A DNA stretch of 64,000 nt from CAVPUA01 sp963708805 (lineage in GTDB: Bacteria; Actinomycetota; Actinomycetes; Mycobacteriales; Jatrophihabitantaceae): contig CAVPUA010000001.1 in NCBI GenBank assembly GCA_963708805.1, positions 1-64,000 on the forward strand. Reading direction: 5' to 3'. Below the pieces are notes generated by a model. The model had not been told where the DNA came from and ran no database searches. It saw only the letters and a list, made by a program, of their open reading frames with translations. A program made the position numbers and the translations under genes. This document shows positions 9,108 to 21,000 of this stretch, one piece after another. How positions within the stretch are numbered: position 1 is the first letter of the stretch; the number at the start of each line of letters is the position of its first letter.

Positions 9108-9565
9108 TCAGCAGCCGATCTCGGCCCGCATTACCGAGTCCGTGACCCCGGACGGTCCAGAGCGCCAGGCCTGGCCTAGCTTTCCGAAGACGATCGTGTC
9201 ATTGACCGTGAAGTAGTACCAACTGCCGCTTTTCTGCTGGCCCTGGTAGCAATCGCCCGTGCCGGGTTCGTCGTAGGTGGTGGTGCCGACCGTGCAGCTT
9301 GCATTCGATGACACCGGGCGCCCGACCAGCGAGATGCAGCTCGGCAGTGCCGCTGGGGGGCCCGAGCCGGACGTAGAGTCGAATGCCGACCCTGATCCAG
9401 TGCCTGATCCGTCGCCCGGCGGAAATTGCCGCCGACGTCGCCTCTGATCCGGCGCCCCGGGAGACCCCGGCCGAGGTCGAGGGCCCCGCGTGGTGGGAAC
9501 CTGGAACCGCACGCGCTCGCTAGGGCGAGTACGGCGGCGGCGGCGAGTGCCGCGGTCGATCGCAT
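9108..9565 (-). CDS. Small secreted lipoprotein of unknown function (frameshifted)
   Basis: It starts at ATG 9565 with a lipoprotein signal peptide (MRSTAALAAAAVLALASAC), the cysteine at about residue 19 being the lipidation site. The mature part carries a Ser/Gly/Pro linker and a ~70-residue domain with paired cysteines (LPSCISLVG, ASCTVG, GDCYQG, and a terminal EIGC). A frame jump near 9480 separates signal and mature part. The four or more cysteines suggest disulfide bonds outside the membrane. I do not recognise the domain. Confidence 0.6.
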
Positions 9566-9582
9566 CGCAGGAGCCTACTTGC

Positions 9583-10351
9583 CTATCCGCGGACCAGAAC
9601 CGCGACGTCCTTGTGCCGGTCGACCTCGATGAAGCCGTGGCGCTCGGTCAGCGCGGTCAGCAGGTCCGAGACCGATGTCGGTCGCCCCTCGAAGCTGCTC
9701 TTGTGCAACTCGATGACCATGCGGCTGCAGTGCTTCAGGCCAGCGGCGTCACCGAGGATGAACGTCGTCTCAGCGCCCTCGATGTCTGACAGCAGAGTGA
9801 ACTCGTTCCAGCCCAGCGACGCGCGCAGCTCGTCCAGGGTGGTCGTCGGCACCGGGTCGCCGGACGTCATCGACAGGGCCGAACCGAGCGAACCCTTGGA
9901 CGAGTCGAACAGCACCATCGAGCCGTCCGAGATCGCAAAGTGGCGGGCCTGGGCGCGCCGGCCGCCACTGTTGCGGGCCAGATTTTTGCGGAGTTCGGCC
10001 AGCAAGTTCGGGTTGGCCTCGACGCTGACCAGCTCGGCATCGGCTGGCAGGGCCTGCAACAGCACCGAGCTGACAACCCCGCGACTGCCTCCGAGTTCCA
10101 GAACCCGTTCGCTGTTCGCGAGGTAGCGAAGCGCGGAGCGGGCCTCGGAGCGTTCGTACAACCGGAAGGCCACCGCGGAAGCGAGGTGCGGTTCCCAGTC
10201 CTTGACGTCGAAGCGGGCTCCGCGGCTGCGCACCTGGCCACCGCTCGCTGCGAACGAGCGCGGTTCCGACCGGGTCGTTGCACACGGCCTTCACGATGCT
10301 GGATTTGATCTTCTGTCGTATCGCCTGCGCGTTCGCCACTGCATTCTCCAC
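9583..10351 (-). CDS. FkbM-family methyltransferase (one frameshift)
   Basis: A SAM-dependent methyltransferase of about 256 residues. It has motif I VLELGGSRGVVSS, an acidic motif II SVEANPNLL, and the family-typical VPTTTLDELRASLG and LLSDIEGAETTFILG. FkbM enzymes O-methylate sugars, glycolipids or secondary metabolites. The start at ATG 10351 (MENAVANAQAIRQKIKSS) leads into the main frame after a jump near 10265. It may modify surface glycans, given the EPS locus a few kilobases away, but other genes intervene. Confidence 0.75.
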
Positions 10352-10410
10352 TGCTTAAGCGTCCGGTCGCGGGTTCTGCACGGGCCACTGCTCGGTGGCA
10401 GCGGTCACGC

Positions 10411-11049
10411 TCAGTGCGCGGACTGAAGGTAAGACTTTAGCTGGTCAAGCGCCGTGCTGACCTTGTACAGGGACGGCGACGCCGCACTGAACCGGCAGTT
10501 GAGGCACGAATCGGCCGCGTGCGCGTAGTTGCTCATCACCTGGGCGAGGTAGCCCTCCGCGGTCTGGTCCGGAGGCGGCGGAAGTACCTGCACCTTCGTC
10601 ACGTCCGTCTTGAGCGAAGGGCAGCTGGAATGAACGCCGGTGGCGTCGGAGAAGCCGGCCGCCGTCGTGATCGCGCTGGCGTCGCTCTGGACCTTCTGCA
10701 GGGCCGGATTCGCCACGACCTGCCATCCGGCGAGCGTCGTGATCGCGGCCGAACTGCTCGCCGTCGTGGCCGGCGCGGATGACATCGCTGACGACGTGGG
10801 CGCGCGGCTGCCGCCGCTCGTCGTGCTGGCCGACCTCGACGGGGTCGTCGACGGGGTGTGCCCGGCGGCCGCGGATCGGCCCGACTTCGCGCCTGGCTCC
10901 CACACGAGGACGGCGACGGTGATGGCGGTCAGGACCGCGATGGCCAGGAACGGGATAAGCAGCCGGGACCGGCGGTGGACCGGTGCGCGGCGGTGGCCGG
11001 TACGGGGGGTCGAGCCGGACGGGCGGGGTCGATTCTCCGGGCTAGGCAC
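10411..11049 (-). CDS. Single-pass membrane-anchored extracytoplasmic protein, unknown function
   Basis: An intact 212-residue protein. A basic cytoplasmic N terminus (about 30 residues) precedes one transmembrane helix (LLIPFLAIAVLTAITVAVLVW). A Ser/Thr/Ala-rich linker of about 60 residues and an extracellular domain of about 110 residues follow. The domain has three cysteines (SSCPSL; DSCLNC). No known domain was recognised. It lies between ppc and the FkbM methyltransferase in the same orientation. Confidence 0.6.
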   Translation of the reverse strand: MPSPENRPRPSGSTPRTGHRRAPVHRRSRLLIPFLAIAVLTAITVAVLVWEPGAKSGRSAAAGHTPSTTPSRSASTTSGGSRAPTSSAMSSAPATTASSSAAITTLAGWQVVANPALQKVQSDASAITTAAGFSDATGVHSSCPSLKTDVTKVQVLPPPPDQTAEGYLAQVMSNYAHAADSCLNCRFSAASPSLYKVSTALDQLKSYLQSAH

Positions 11050-11121
11050 GGTGCTGCTGTGGCGGCATCGAGCGGCCTCCTTCGCCCCAGATCTCAGGCA
11101 CCAAAGTACGCGGCCGAATGC

Positions 11122-13891
11122 TCAGCCGGTGTTGCGCAAGCCCGCGGCGACGCCGTTGATGGTCAGCAGCAAGGCCCGCTGAACGTTCCGGCGACGCATC
11201 GTCGCCGGCCCGGACCCGGGCCAGCAGGTCGACCTGCAGGTAGGAGATCGGGTCGAGGTAGGCGTCGCGCACGCTCGAACGTGCGCTGCAGCAGGGGCGC
11301 GTCGTCGAGCAGTTCGGTCTCGCCGGTGACCCGCAGCAGCTCGTCCACGGTCGCTCGTACTCGGCCCGGACGACGTCGAACAGGCGCCGCAACGCGTTCG
11401 GGCACGAGCGGATGGACGTAGTGCGCCGGCGATCGTCCATGTCGGCCTTGGCCAGCGTCATCTCGACGTTGGACATGAACGTGCCGGAAGAAGTGCCAGT
11501 CGCGCGTGCATCTCGGCCAGACGTCGTCGACGGCCGGCCTCGCGGGCCGCGCGCAGGCCGGAACCGACGCCGAACCAGCCGGGCACGATCTGGCGCGACT
11601 GGGTCCAGCCGAACACCCACGGGATGGCCCGCAGCCCCTCGATGCCGCCGCCGGAGTGACGGACGTCGCGACGGCCGCGAACCGATGTTCAGCGATCCGA
11701 GCTGCTCGACCGGGGTCGAGGCCAGGAAGTAGTCGGCCAGGTCGGGATCGTCGATCAGCGCGCGGTAGGTCGCGAACGCGGCGTCGCTGACGATGGTCCA
11801 TGCGTCTCGTCCCAGCGCTCGAGCTGCGCGGCCGGACTGGCGCGGGTGACGGTGCAGGGTGGACGCCTGCAGCACGGCGGCGACGGTCAGCTCGAGGTTC
11901 TCGCGGGCCAGCTCGGGCAGCGCGTACTTGTCGCTGATGACCTCGCCCTGCTCGGTGAACTTGATCTCGCCGTCCAGCACGCCCCACGGCTGGGCCAGGA
12001 TCGAGTCGTAGGTCGGGCCGCCGCCGCGCCCGACCGTGCCGCCCCGGCCGTGGAACAGCCGCAGCCGGACGCCGTGGCGCGCGGCCACGTCGCGCAGCGT
12101 GCGCTGGGCCTTGTGGATCTCCCACTGCGACGTCGTGATGCCGGCCTCCTTGTTGGAGTCGGAGTAGCCGAGCATCACCTCCTGGACGTCCCCGCGCAGC
12201 GCGACGATCAGGCGATAGGTCGGGTCGGACAGCAGCTCGTCCAGGACCTCGCCGGCGCTGCCGCAGCTCGTCGACCGTCTCGAGCAGCGGGACGAAACCG
12301 ATGCGCGCGCACGGCTCGCGCGCCGGCACGACCCGGCGCCGTGCACGTCGACCAGTCCGGCCTCGCGGGCCAGCACCACCGCGGCCAGGACGTCGTCGGC
12401 GCCGCGGGTCATCGACACGATGTAGCTCTCGATGACTCCGGGCCGTAGGTGTCGAGCGCCTCGCGGATCGCGGTGAACACCGCGAACGTCTTGGCGCCGG
12501 CCTCGTCCAGCGGCGGGGGCGTCGGGTCAGCGGCCGCCGCGAGGCCAGCTCGCTGCGAGAGCAGCCTGATGCGGTAGTCGCGCGGCAGATCGCCGTAGAG
12601 CCAGGTCTCCTCGACGAGCCGGTCGATCAGCTGACCGACGGCATGGTGGTGGGCGTCGGCGTGTTCGCGGATGTCCATGGTGGCCAGATGCAGGCCGAAT
12701 ACCGCGACCGTGCGCTGACCCGGGCCAGCAGGCCATCGGCGATCAGCGCGCCGGCGTTGCGCGCAGCGAGTCGCCGATCAGCGCAGGTCGGCCAGCAGCT
12801 CGACCTTGCCGAGGTAGTCGCGTCCGGGTACGTGGGCCGTGCCGTCGTCGACGCGGCGGCGGGTGTTGAGCATCCGGCGTTGATGCAGGTCAGCTTGAGC
12901 CGGTAGGGCTCGGTCGCGTTGAGCTCGGACAGTCGGTGATCGAGCCCGGGCAGCAGGGCGAGATCGGCCTCGATCGAGCGCTGCAGCTCGTCCGAGGCGG
13001 CGACGACGGTGGTCGAGGACGACAGTTCGGCGATCAGTCCGTCGAGGGCGCCGTGAGCGACCGGGCGGCGACATGGTGTTGCAGGCGCAGGACCTCGCGG
13101 GTGACGTCGGCGGTGACGTTGGGGTTGCCGTCGCGGTCGCCGCCGATCCACGTGCCGAACGTGAGCGGGCGGCTCGGGGGCGAGGTGGGCGCCGTGCCGC
13201 TCCAGTTCGGCGGCCAGGTCGCTGGTGAGCTCGGGCACGTCTGGTCGACGAAGTCTTCAGGTAGTAGAACAGGTTGCGGGCCTCGTCGACCGGCGTCGGC
13301 CGGTGCTGCCGCAGCTCGTCGGTCTGCCAGATCAGATCGACGATCTCGGCCAGTTCGCGGTCCTGCCGGGCCCGGGCGCGGACCCGGGCGTGCGTGGGCT
13401 CGGCGAGGATGTCGGCTATCCGGCGCAACTTGGTCAGGATCGTGCGGCGGCTGGCTTCGGTCGGGTGGGCGGTGAAGACGGGACGCACGGCGAGGACGTC
13501 GATCGCCTGCGGTCAGTCCGTCGCGGCCGCCGGCGTCGGCGACGTCGGCGACGGCGCGGGCCAGCCAGCCGTCGTCGGCCGCCGGTCGCGCAGGCTGCGC
13601 ACGCGGTGGACCTGCTCGGCGACGTTGGCCAGCAGGAAGTAGGAGGAGAAGGCGCGTACCAGGCGGCCGCGGTGTCGGTCGGAGCCCCGCCAGCAGCGCC
13701 CGACCTCGTCGGCGGCGCCGCGCCCGTCGGCGTCTGCCGGCGCTTCCTTGCTCTGCTTGGTCAGGGCGCGGACCTGCTCGACCAGATCGAGCAGTTCCGG
13801 TCCGCGCTGGCGGACCAGCGATCGCCCAGCAGCCCGCCTACCCGCCGGACGTCGGCGCGCAGCACTGCGTCGGCGCCCGGAGGTCGAACAT
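11122..13891 (-). CDS. ppc: Phosphoenolpyruvate carboxylase (heavily frameshifted)
   Basis: Anaplerotic enzyme making oxaloacetate from PEP and bicarbonate. The diagnostic sites are present in order: VFTAHPTEASRRT with the catalytic His near 13470, LGYSDSNKEAGITTSQWEIH near 12150, FHGRGGTVGRGGG near 12040, and the C-terminal LLLTINGVAAGLRNTG ending at TGA 11122-11124. I count more than ten frame jumps across 2.77 kb, the densest in the housekeeping region. The total of about 923 codons equals the normal enzyme, so nothing is missing. The start at ATG 13891 (MFDLRAP) is tentative because the first 100 residues are themselves shifted. Confidence 0.88.
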
Positions 13892-14385
13892 CGTCAATGA
13901 CTTTGGTATCAGAGAACACCGATCATAATTAGCTCATATACTGTCGTATCGAACGTGTCCGTAGAAAACGACGTCGGTAAGTCGAGCAGGAAACCTGTCC
14001 GCTAAAACAATACAGAGACGAGAGCAAATGGGTGAATAGCCGCCATGTAACTTTCCGTGGAAACTCTTGACGGATCGAGGAGAATTTCCAGCTTTTCACA
14101 GCGGCCATAGATGGGTACAGTTCGCGTGAGTAAAAGGTAGGGAGAAATTGCGATTCCCCGGGCGGCTTGTGCATACATCGGGGGATGTCGCGTGTGGCCC
14201 TTTGAGGTACATGTGACATGAAATAGGGGGATTTTCATTGAGAATTACGGTGGCCTCTTGGGCCTCTTGGTAGAACAAGAGGAGCTAGCCGAACACGATC
14301 CGGGGCCAAGGCTCGGGCACCCACCACGCACGAGCGCGGCCTTCGTCGGCGGGGGGCACCAGACCACGAAGCACGCTGCGCCCGC
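13892..14385. other. AT-richer non-coding region upstream of the EPS locus
   Basis: About 490 bp with visibly lower GC than its surroundings, especially 13905-14280. Short ORFs here have no coding character. A 9-bp tandem repeat (GGCCTCTTG twice) lies near 14251-14270. It separates divergent ppc and the first EPS gene and is a plausible long promoter/leader, but I could not identify specific boxes. Confidence 0.45.
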
Positions 14386-15943
14386 GTGAAGGTTTCCGCA
14401 GAGGCCGAGGCTGTCGGTCGTCCCGGCGCGCGGGTCGAGCTGACCTCGACCGATGTCGTCGGCGGAAGAGCGCCGGCTCGCTCACCTCCAGCTCGGTCGC
14501 TCCCGATTGGATGCGCGCCTATCAGCGCGAGCTCGTCTCCCTCGACGCCTTCGCCGCCACCGGCGCGGTGGTGCGTTCGCGCCGCTGCGCTTCGGGTCCG
14601 CGGGCGGCGTCGGGCGACGCACTACCTGTATGTTGGGACCCTCGCGCTTCTCCTCCCGGTCGTCTGGGTCGCGGCTGTTGGCCTGGCTCGCGGCTACGAC
14701 TCTCGCTTCCTCGGCGCCGGTCCCGAGGAGTACCAGCGGGTGTCCCGATCCGCGCTGCGTGGCTGCTGACGGCAGTTGACCTTCGTCTCCTACACGCTGG
14801 AAGGCCGACGCTTCGCCCGCGGGGGTCGTGATTCGTCGCCCTGCCGCTGGCGCTCGTGCCGGCAACTTGCTGCTGGTTTCTGCCGCCCGCAAGCGCCTGC
14901 ACTCGCGCCGCTCGAGCGGACGGGCCCGGCGCTCGATCCGGGTAGTCGTGGGCCGGTGACGCCGGCTCGCGTTGCCGATCTCGCGATGCGACCTGCGCCG
15001 GTGATCCGCGCGGCCGGCCTGAACGTCGTCGGGGCCTGCATCCCCGCGGCGCCGATGTCGAAGAGCCGCGCGTGGATTCCTCGGCCTGGCCGAGCTCGGT
15101 AGACGTCTTGGGCGACATCGACGACGTCGCCGCGTCGTCGAAGCGGCGGGCGTCGATATGGTCGCGGTGACCCGTCGCCCAGGTCGGTCCGCGAACGCTG
15201 CGCTGGATCTGCCGTGGCAGCTCGAAGGCACCGGGGTCGAGCTCATCGTGTCGCCCGGACTGATCGAGGTCGCGGGCACCGCGCATGCACATCCGCCCCG
15301 TCGCGGGGCTGCCGCTGCTGCACGTCGAGGCGCCGCGGTTCACCGGCGGTCGCACCGGGTGGTCAAGGGCTTCGTCGACCGCGCGTCGCCGCTGTGGCCC
15401 TGCTCGTGCTCGCCCGGTCCTGCTCGCCCTCGCCGCGGTCGTCGGCTCAACAGCAGCGGCCCGGCGTTCTTCCGCCAGACCCGGGTCGGCACGGACGGCA
15501 AGGACGTTCACGCATGCTCAAGTTCCGCTCGATGACGTCGACGCCGAAGAGCGCCTGGCCGAGCTCGCCGAGCAGAACGAGACGGCGACGGCCTGCTGTT
15601 CAAGATGCGCGACGACCCGCGGGTCACCGCGGTCGGGCGGTTGCTGCGGCGCTACTCGCTCGACGAGCTGCCGCAGCTGATCAACGTGCTCAGCGGGTCG
15701 ATGTCGCTCGTCGGGCCCCGCCCGCCGCTGCCGCGCGAGGTCGGCCTTATGGCGACGACGTCGGCGCCGGCTGCTGGTCAAGCCGGGCTCACCGGCCTCT
15801 GGCAGGTCAGCGGGCGCAGCGATCTGAGCTGGGAGGATTCGGTCCGACTCGATCTCCGCTACGTCGAGAACTGGTCGCTGACGATGGATCTGCTGATTTG
15901 TGGAAGACCGGGCGCGCGGTCTGGGCGCCTCGGCGCCTACTGA
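14386..15943 (+). CDS. Polyprenyl-phosphate sugar-1-phosphate transferase (WbaP/CpsE-type), first EPS gene (frameshifted)
   Basis: It would start EPS repeat-unit assembly by moving a sugar phosphate onto undecaprenyl phosphate at the inner face of the membrane. The first ~190 residues contain several hydrophobic segments (HYLYVGTLALLLPVVWVAAVGLA, split across frames; later ALPLALVLATCCWFL). A nucleotide-binding-like middle part follows (RVVVVGD). The C-terminal catalytic domain has the cytoplasmic membrane helix, RMLKFRSM, KMRDDPRVTAVGRLLRRYSL, DELPQLINVLSGSMSLVGPR and PGLTGLWQVSGRSDLSWED. The end is at GAY* (15943). Around ten frame jumps occur, yet the length (about 519 codons) is normal. 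GTG 14386 is a tentative start. Confidence 0.85.
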
Positions 15944-15976
15944 CGCGGCGCGCTGTCCGACGGTCGCGGGCGACAC

Positions 15977-17203
15977 GTGGCACCACGCCCGGGAAGGGGG
16001 GGAGCGAATCGCGCTCGTCGGACACGCGGGGTGCCCGCGCGCTACGGCGGCTTCGAGACCTGTGTCGAAGAGGTCGGCCGTCGCCTGGCGAAGGCCGGTC
16101 ACGAGGTCGTCGTCTACTGCCGAACCGTCCACCGCGGACGACGATCCCCGAGCGGCCGGCCGTCGGACCGACCAGTTATGAGGGCATGCAGCTGGTGCAC
16201 CTCCCGGCGCTGCGAGGAAGAAGTCGCTGGAGACGCTGAGCCACACCGGCGCTGTCGGTCGCCCACCTGATGACCCACCCGGTCGACGCCGTCGTCCTGT
16301 TCAACGCCGCCAACGCGCCGTTCCTGCCGTTGCTGCGGGTCCGCCGAATCCCGGTCGCCACCCACGTCGACGGCCTGGAGTGGCAGCGGGCGAAGTGGCA
16401 GGGGCTGGGCCGGCGCTACTACCGCCTTGCCGAGTCGCTCGCGGTTCGCTGGTCGGACGCGCTGATCGCCGATGCCCAGGGGATCGCCGACTACTACGAC
16501 GTCGAGTTCGGGGCTCCGACCAACCTGATCGCCTACGGGGCGCCGATCCTCACCGAGCCGGGGAGTGACCAATTGGCCGCACTCGGCCTCGAAGCTGGTC
16601 GATATCACTTGGTCGTCGCCCGCTTCGAGCCCGAGAATCACGTCGACGTGATCGTCGACGGGTATCGCCGAGCCGCGCCGAGTTGCCCCTCGTCGTGGTC
16701 GGCTCGGCGCCCTATGCCGATGCCTACACAGAGAAGGTCCATGCGCTGGGCGACGAGCGGATCCGGTTCCTGGGCGGTGTCTGGGACCAGGAAGTGCTCG
16801 ACCAGCTCTACGCCAACGCACTCACCTACCTGCACGGGCATTCGGTCGGTGGCACCAACCCTCGCTACTGCGAGCGATCGGTGCAGGAGCGCCGACAGTG
16901 GCATTCGACGTCAGCTTCAACCGCGAGGTATTAGGCGCCGCTGGGCGATATTTCTCCGACGCGCAGAACGTGCGGTGCGAGGTCGAATCGGCTGAGGACG
17001 ACCCGGCCGCGGCCCGGGCCCGGGGAGCGGCTGGACAGCTCGGCGCCGCTCGCTACGACTGGGACGCCGTGGCCGATCGGTACGAGCAACTTGCCTGCCG
17101 GCTGGTGACCGAGCGTCATCGAAGGCGCCGTAGGCTGTCCGGGCGACGAAGCGGGCAATACTCCGGTAGTCATATTTGCCGCAAACCATACGGCCCGTAC
17201 TAA
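15977..17203 (+). CDS. Glycosyltransferase family 4 with DUF1972 domain (frameshifted)
   Basis: Rhamnosyltransferase-like GT4. The N-terminal DUF1972 motif is TRGVPARYGGFETCVEEVGRR, followed by GHEVVVYCRT. The acceptor side includes VAHLMTHPVDAVVLFNAANA, and VATHVDGLEWQRAKWQGLG is the most diagnostic stretch. The donor domain shows VVARFEPENHVDVIVDGYRR, ELPLVVVGSAPYADAY, RIRFLGGVWDQEVLDQLYAN and YLHGHSVGGTNP. At least five frame jumps occur. Both the true start (near 15977-16010, initiation codon blurred by a run of G) and the true end (between about 17110 and 17203) are uncertain. It follows the initiating sugar transferase directly and probably adds the second sugar. Confidence 0.8.
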
Positions 17204-17436
17204 GGTAGGTCCATTGCGCCTGATCGATCACGGCCGAATCCCAAGGTCAATTAATGACTGGGACCCGCGCCCGCTCCGCCATTCAGGGGATTCTGACTGC
17301 CTTCAGGGTTTCATACTTGCGATAAGGGGTGGTCGTCCCGGCTCGCGTCGAGACGGTCTGGTGGTGTATTGTTTGTGTTAGATCGAGGGCGACAAGTGTT
17401 GAAATTTTTATGATCTGGGGATGATTCGGGGGAATC

Positions 17437-18078
17437 GTGTTTGCCACCAACGGCCGGCGACGCGTCGTGCGTGTCGCCACTGTTGTAGGGGCGGCGGTCG
17501 TCTACGCCACCCTGGTCTCCGGGTGCTCCAGCTCACATCGCACGTCCTCGGCTTCCGGGAGTGTGGCGACCAAGGTGACCGACCAGAACGTCGCTAGCGT
17601 CGCCGGCCCGACGCCGGCCACGACGCCGGTCGCGGCCCCTACGCCCGGGAATATCACCAGCGAGGTTCCCTCGGTCGTGGACGAGACGGCGGCACCGGTC
17701 GCGTTGAGCGCCACCGCCGACTTCGGCGGCGGTGTCACTGGCAAGATCGTGAAACTCGAGTCGATCAACGCCAGTGCTCGGCTGCCCGGCGAGGTCGCCG
17801 GACCGGCGCTGCGGATCACTTTCAGCGTGACCAACGGCTCGGCTAGCACCATCGACCTGCGTCTGGTGACCGTTAACGTCACCAACAGCGTCGGAACACC
17901 CGCCGTCCCGATCTCGGGCAACGGCACGAATTCATTCACCGGCACCCTCGGGGCTGGCAAGTCGGCGCAGGGCATCTACGTCCTCTCGCTTGCGACCCAG
18001 AACCGCAATCCCGTCACGATCAGTGTCAGCTACAGCAGCAGCGCGAAGGTCGTGCTGTTCACCGGCAACGCCAACTGA
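17437..18078 (+). CDS. Secreted lipoprotein with DUF4352-like immunoglobulin fold
   Basis: An intact 213-residue protein from GTG 17437, preceded by GGGGGA at 17427-17432. The signal peptide ends in a lipobox (TLVSGC, Cys at about residue 30), followed by a Ser/Thr/Pro/Ala linker. The last ~120 residues form a beta-sandwich typical of DUF4352 proteins (ALRITFSVTNGSASTIDLRLVTVNV ... SAQGIYVLSLATQNRNPVTISVSY, in parts). It is therefore anchored outside the membrane. It is 16 bp upstream of the giant PKD protein gene and likely co-transcribed with it, so it may assist that protein or the polysaccharide at the surface. The molecular role is unknown. Confidence 0.75.
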   Translation: MFATNGRRRVVRVATVVGAAVVYATLVSGCSSSHRTSSASGSVATKVTDQNVASVAGPTPATTPVAAPTPGNITSEVPSVVDETAAPVALSATADFGGGVTGKIVKLESINASARLPGEVAGPALRITFSVTNGSASTIDLRLVTVNVTNSVGTPAVPISGNGTNSFTGTLGAGKSAQGIYVLSLATQNRNPVTISVSYSSSAKVVLFTGNAN

Positions 18079-18094
18079 AGCAGGAGAAAGTGCA

Positions 18095-21000
18095 ATGAGT
18101 ATCGGGGGATCTTGGCTTGCTGAGTGGCGTCCACGCCGCGCAGTCGCCACCTTGGCCGTGATGGCGATGCTGGCGGTTTTCGGGACCGCAGTCACCGTCG
18201 CGACGCCCGCTTCAGCTGACACCAGCACCGCCCAGCCGGCCGGGGTCAGCCCGGTCGTCGAGCGTCCGGCGAACAACGTGACCGCCGATGCACTGCCGAC
18301 CGTGCAGATCGACGGTGTGGTGTGGTCTCAGGCGGTCGTCGGCAACACCGTCTACGCCGCTGGCAACTTCGCCAACGCGCGCCCGGCCGGGGCCGCCGCG
18401 GGCACCCAGCTGACCCCCCGTGAAAACCTGCTGGCCTTCGACATCACGACCGGCAACCTGATCACCTCGTTCGCGCCGTCGCTGAACGCCCAGGTCAAGT
18501 TCGTGACCGCGTCGCCGGACGGGTCGCGGATCTACGTCGGCGGCGCGTTCACCACCGCGAACGGGCGACCCGTAACCGAATCGCGGCCTACAGCACAGCG
18601 ACCGGGGCGTTGCTCACTACGTTCGCGCCGTCGTTGGACTCGACGGTCAACGCGATCGCGGCCACCAACACGACGGTCTACGTCGGCCGGTAACTTCGGC
18701 AACGCCAACGGTCAGACCCGCACCCATTTCGCCGCGTTCAGCGCCAGCAACGGCGCGTTGCTGCCGTGGGCACCGACTAGTGACGTGCCCTCCAGCGGCG
18801 TCGGTGTGCAGGCCATGATCATGCGCCGGATCAGAGCAGGTTGATCGTCGGCGGCGGGTTCACGGTGATCGACGGTTCACCGGCGTATGGCTTGGGCGCG
18901 ATCGACGCGACGTCCGGGGCGCTCTTGCCCTACGCGGCCAACCAGACCGTCCGCGACGCCGGCCCGAACGCGGCAATCCTGAGCCTGTCGACCGACGGCA
19001 ACGAGGTATCTACGGCACCGGCTACACCTACGGTGACTCCGGCAACTTCGAGGGCATCTTCTCGCCAACCCGAACACGGGCGCGATCAACTGGCTGGCGG
19101 ACTGCCACGGTGACAGCTACGGCGCGTCGAGTTCGGGCAACGGCATCGTCTACACCGTCAGTCACTTCCACTGACTGCGCCAACGTGGGCGGCTTCCCCG
19201 ACACCAACCCCGTGACATCTGGCACCGCACCACCGCCTTCACCGACGCACGCCACCGGCACCGACCTCAGGACAACCAGCAGAACGCCGGCTACGGCAAC
19301 TTCGCCGGCAAGCCGACGCCCTCGCTGATCGACTGGTTGCCCGACCTCGCCGCCGGCACCTTCACCGGTGACGGACCAGGCGGCCTGGGCGGTCACCGCC
19401 AACAACAGCTACGTCGTCGAGGGCGGCGAGTTCCCGACGGTCAACGGCACCGCCCAGCAGGGCCTGGTGCGCTTCGCGGTGCCCTCGTTGGCGCCCGACA
19501 AGCAGGGCCCGATGCTGAACAGCTCGCGATCGCCCCGACGGTCAACGCCCGCTCGAGCACATCCGTGCGCGTGACCTGGCCGTCCAACTGGGACCGCGAC
19601 GACCAGAACCTGACCTACACGGTGCACCGCTCCGACAAGGGCTCGACGCCATCTAGACCGTCAAGCCGACTCTCAGTCCTGGAACCTGCCGACGCGGCTT
19701 CATCGACAGGGGGCTGACCCCCGGCGCGACCTACACCTACACGTCAGAGCCACCGACCCGAACGGCAACGCCCAGGGTTCATCGGCAGTCTCGGTGACCA
19801 TCCCGACCACGTCGCGGCCCGGACAGCGCCTACGTCCAGGACGTCCTCGCCGACGGGCCTCGAACTACTGGCGCCTGGACGAGGCCTCCGGGGCGACCGC
19901 GACTACGACTACGCCGGCTTCAACGACCTGACCGTCAACAGTGCCGTCACCGCCGGTGCCGCCGGCGCGATCGCCGGTGACACCGACACCGCCTCGACCT
20001 TCGACGGCTCGACGACGGCTTCGGCTGCGACCACGACCGCGATCCCGGCCCGAACACCTTCATCGAGTCGGCCTGGTTCAACGACCACGAGCACCACCGG
20101 CGGCAAGATCGTCGGCTTCGGCGACGCGAACACCGGCAACTAGTCAACTACGACCGCCACGTCTACATGGACACGACGGCACGTGAACTTCGGCGTCTAC
20201 AACAACGACTCGTCACCATCGAGCGCACCCGGCACCTACAACGACGGCAAGTGGCACCAGGTCGTCGCCACCCTGTCCAGCGCCGGCATGGTCGCTCTAC
20301 GTCGACGGCAAGCTGGTCGGCACAACACCGGACCACGTCGGGCCAGGCCTACAACGGTTACTGGCGCATCGGCGGCGACTCGACGCTGGGCGGCGCGAAC
20401 TACTTCACCGGCGCCATCGACGACGTCGCCGATCTACCCGACCGCGCTCACGCTGGCCCAGGTCCGGCAGCAGTACTCCGACTGCGGCCGCACGATCCCG
20501 GGCCTGACCGCGCCGAGCCGACACCTACGGCCAGCGTCTACACGACAGCCCGAGCCTCTACTGGCGCCTCGATGAGCCGCCGGCGCCACCGCCGACCGAC
20601 CTTCCGGCAACGCAACAACGGCATCTACACCGGTGGCGTGACCTACGGCGCGGCCAGCCCGGTCGCCGGCACGACCGACACCGCCGCGACCTTCGACGGC
20701 ATCGACCGGCACGATCGTCTCGTCCAGCAGGTCCAGCGACCCGACGATCTACTCCGAGGAGCTGTGGTTCAAGACGACCACGACCACCGGCGGCAAGCTC
20801 ATCGGCTTCGGCAGACCGCAGACGCGGCAACAGTCGGCAGCTACGACCGGCACGTCTACATGCTGCGACGGGCAGCTCGTCTTCGGCACCTACACCGGCG
20901 CAGCCCAACATGGTCACGTCGGCCAAGTCGCTACAACGACGGCAAGTGGCACTACGTCGTGGCGACCCAGGGTCCGGACGGCATGACGCTCTACGTCGAC

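Noticed and set aside
11042..13891. ppc as a pseudogene because of more than ten frame jumps
   Set aside because: All catalytic motifs are intact and the summed length equals a full enzyme; the pattern matches the artefactual indels in essential neighbours.
13929..14278. Minus-strand ORFs of 60-96 codons upstream of the EPS locus
   Set aside because: They overlap each other in several frames, lack ribosome-binding sites and any coding character, and sit in the AT-richer leader.
17204..17436. A riboswitch upstream of the DUF4352 lipoprotein and giant PKD genes
   Set aside because: The 233-bp leader has some short inverted repeats, but I could not match it to a known c-di-AMP, c-di-GMP or other riboswitch consensus.
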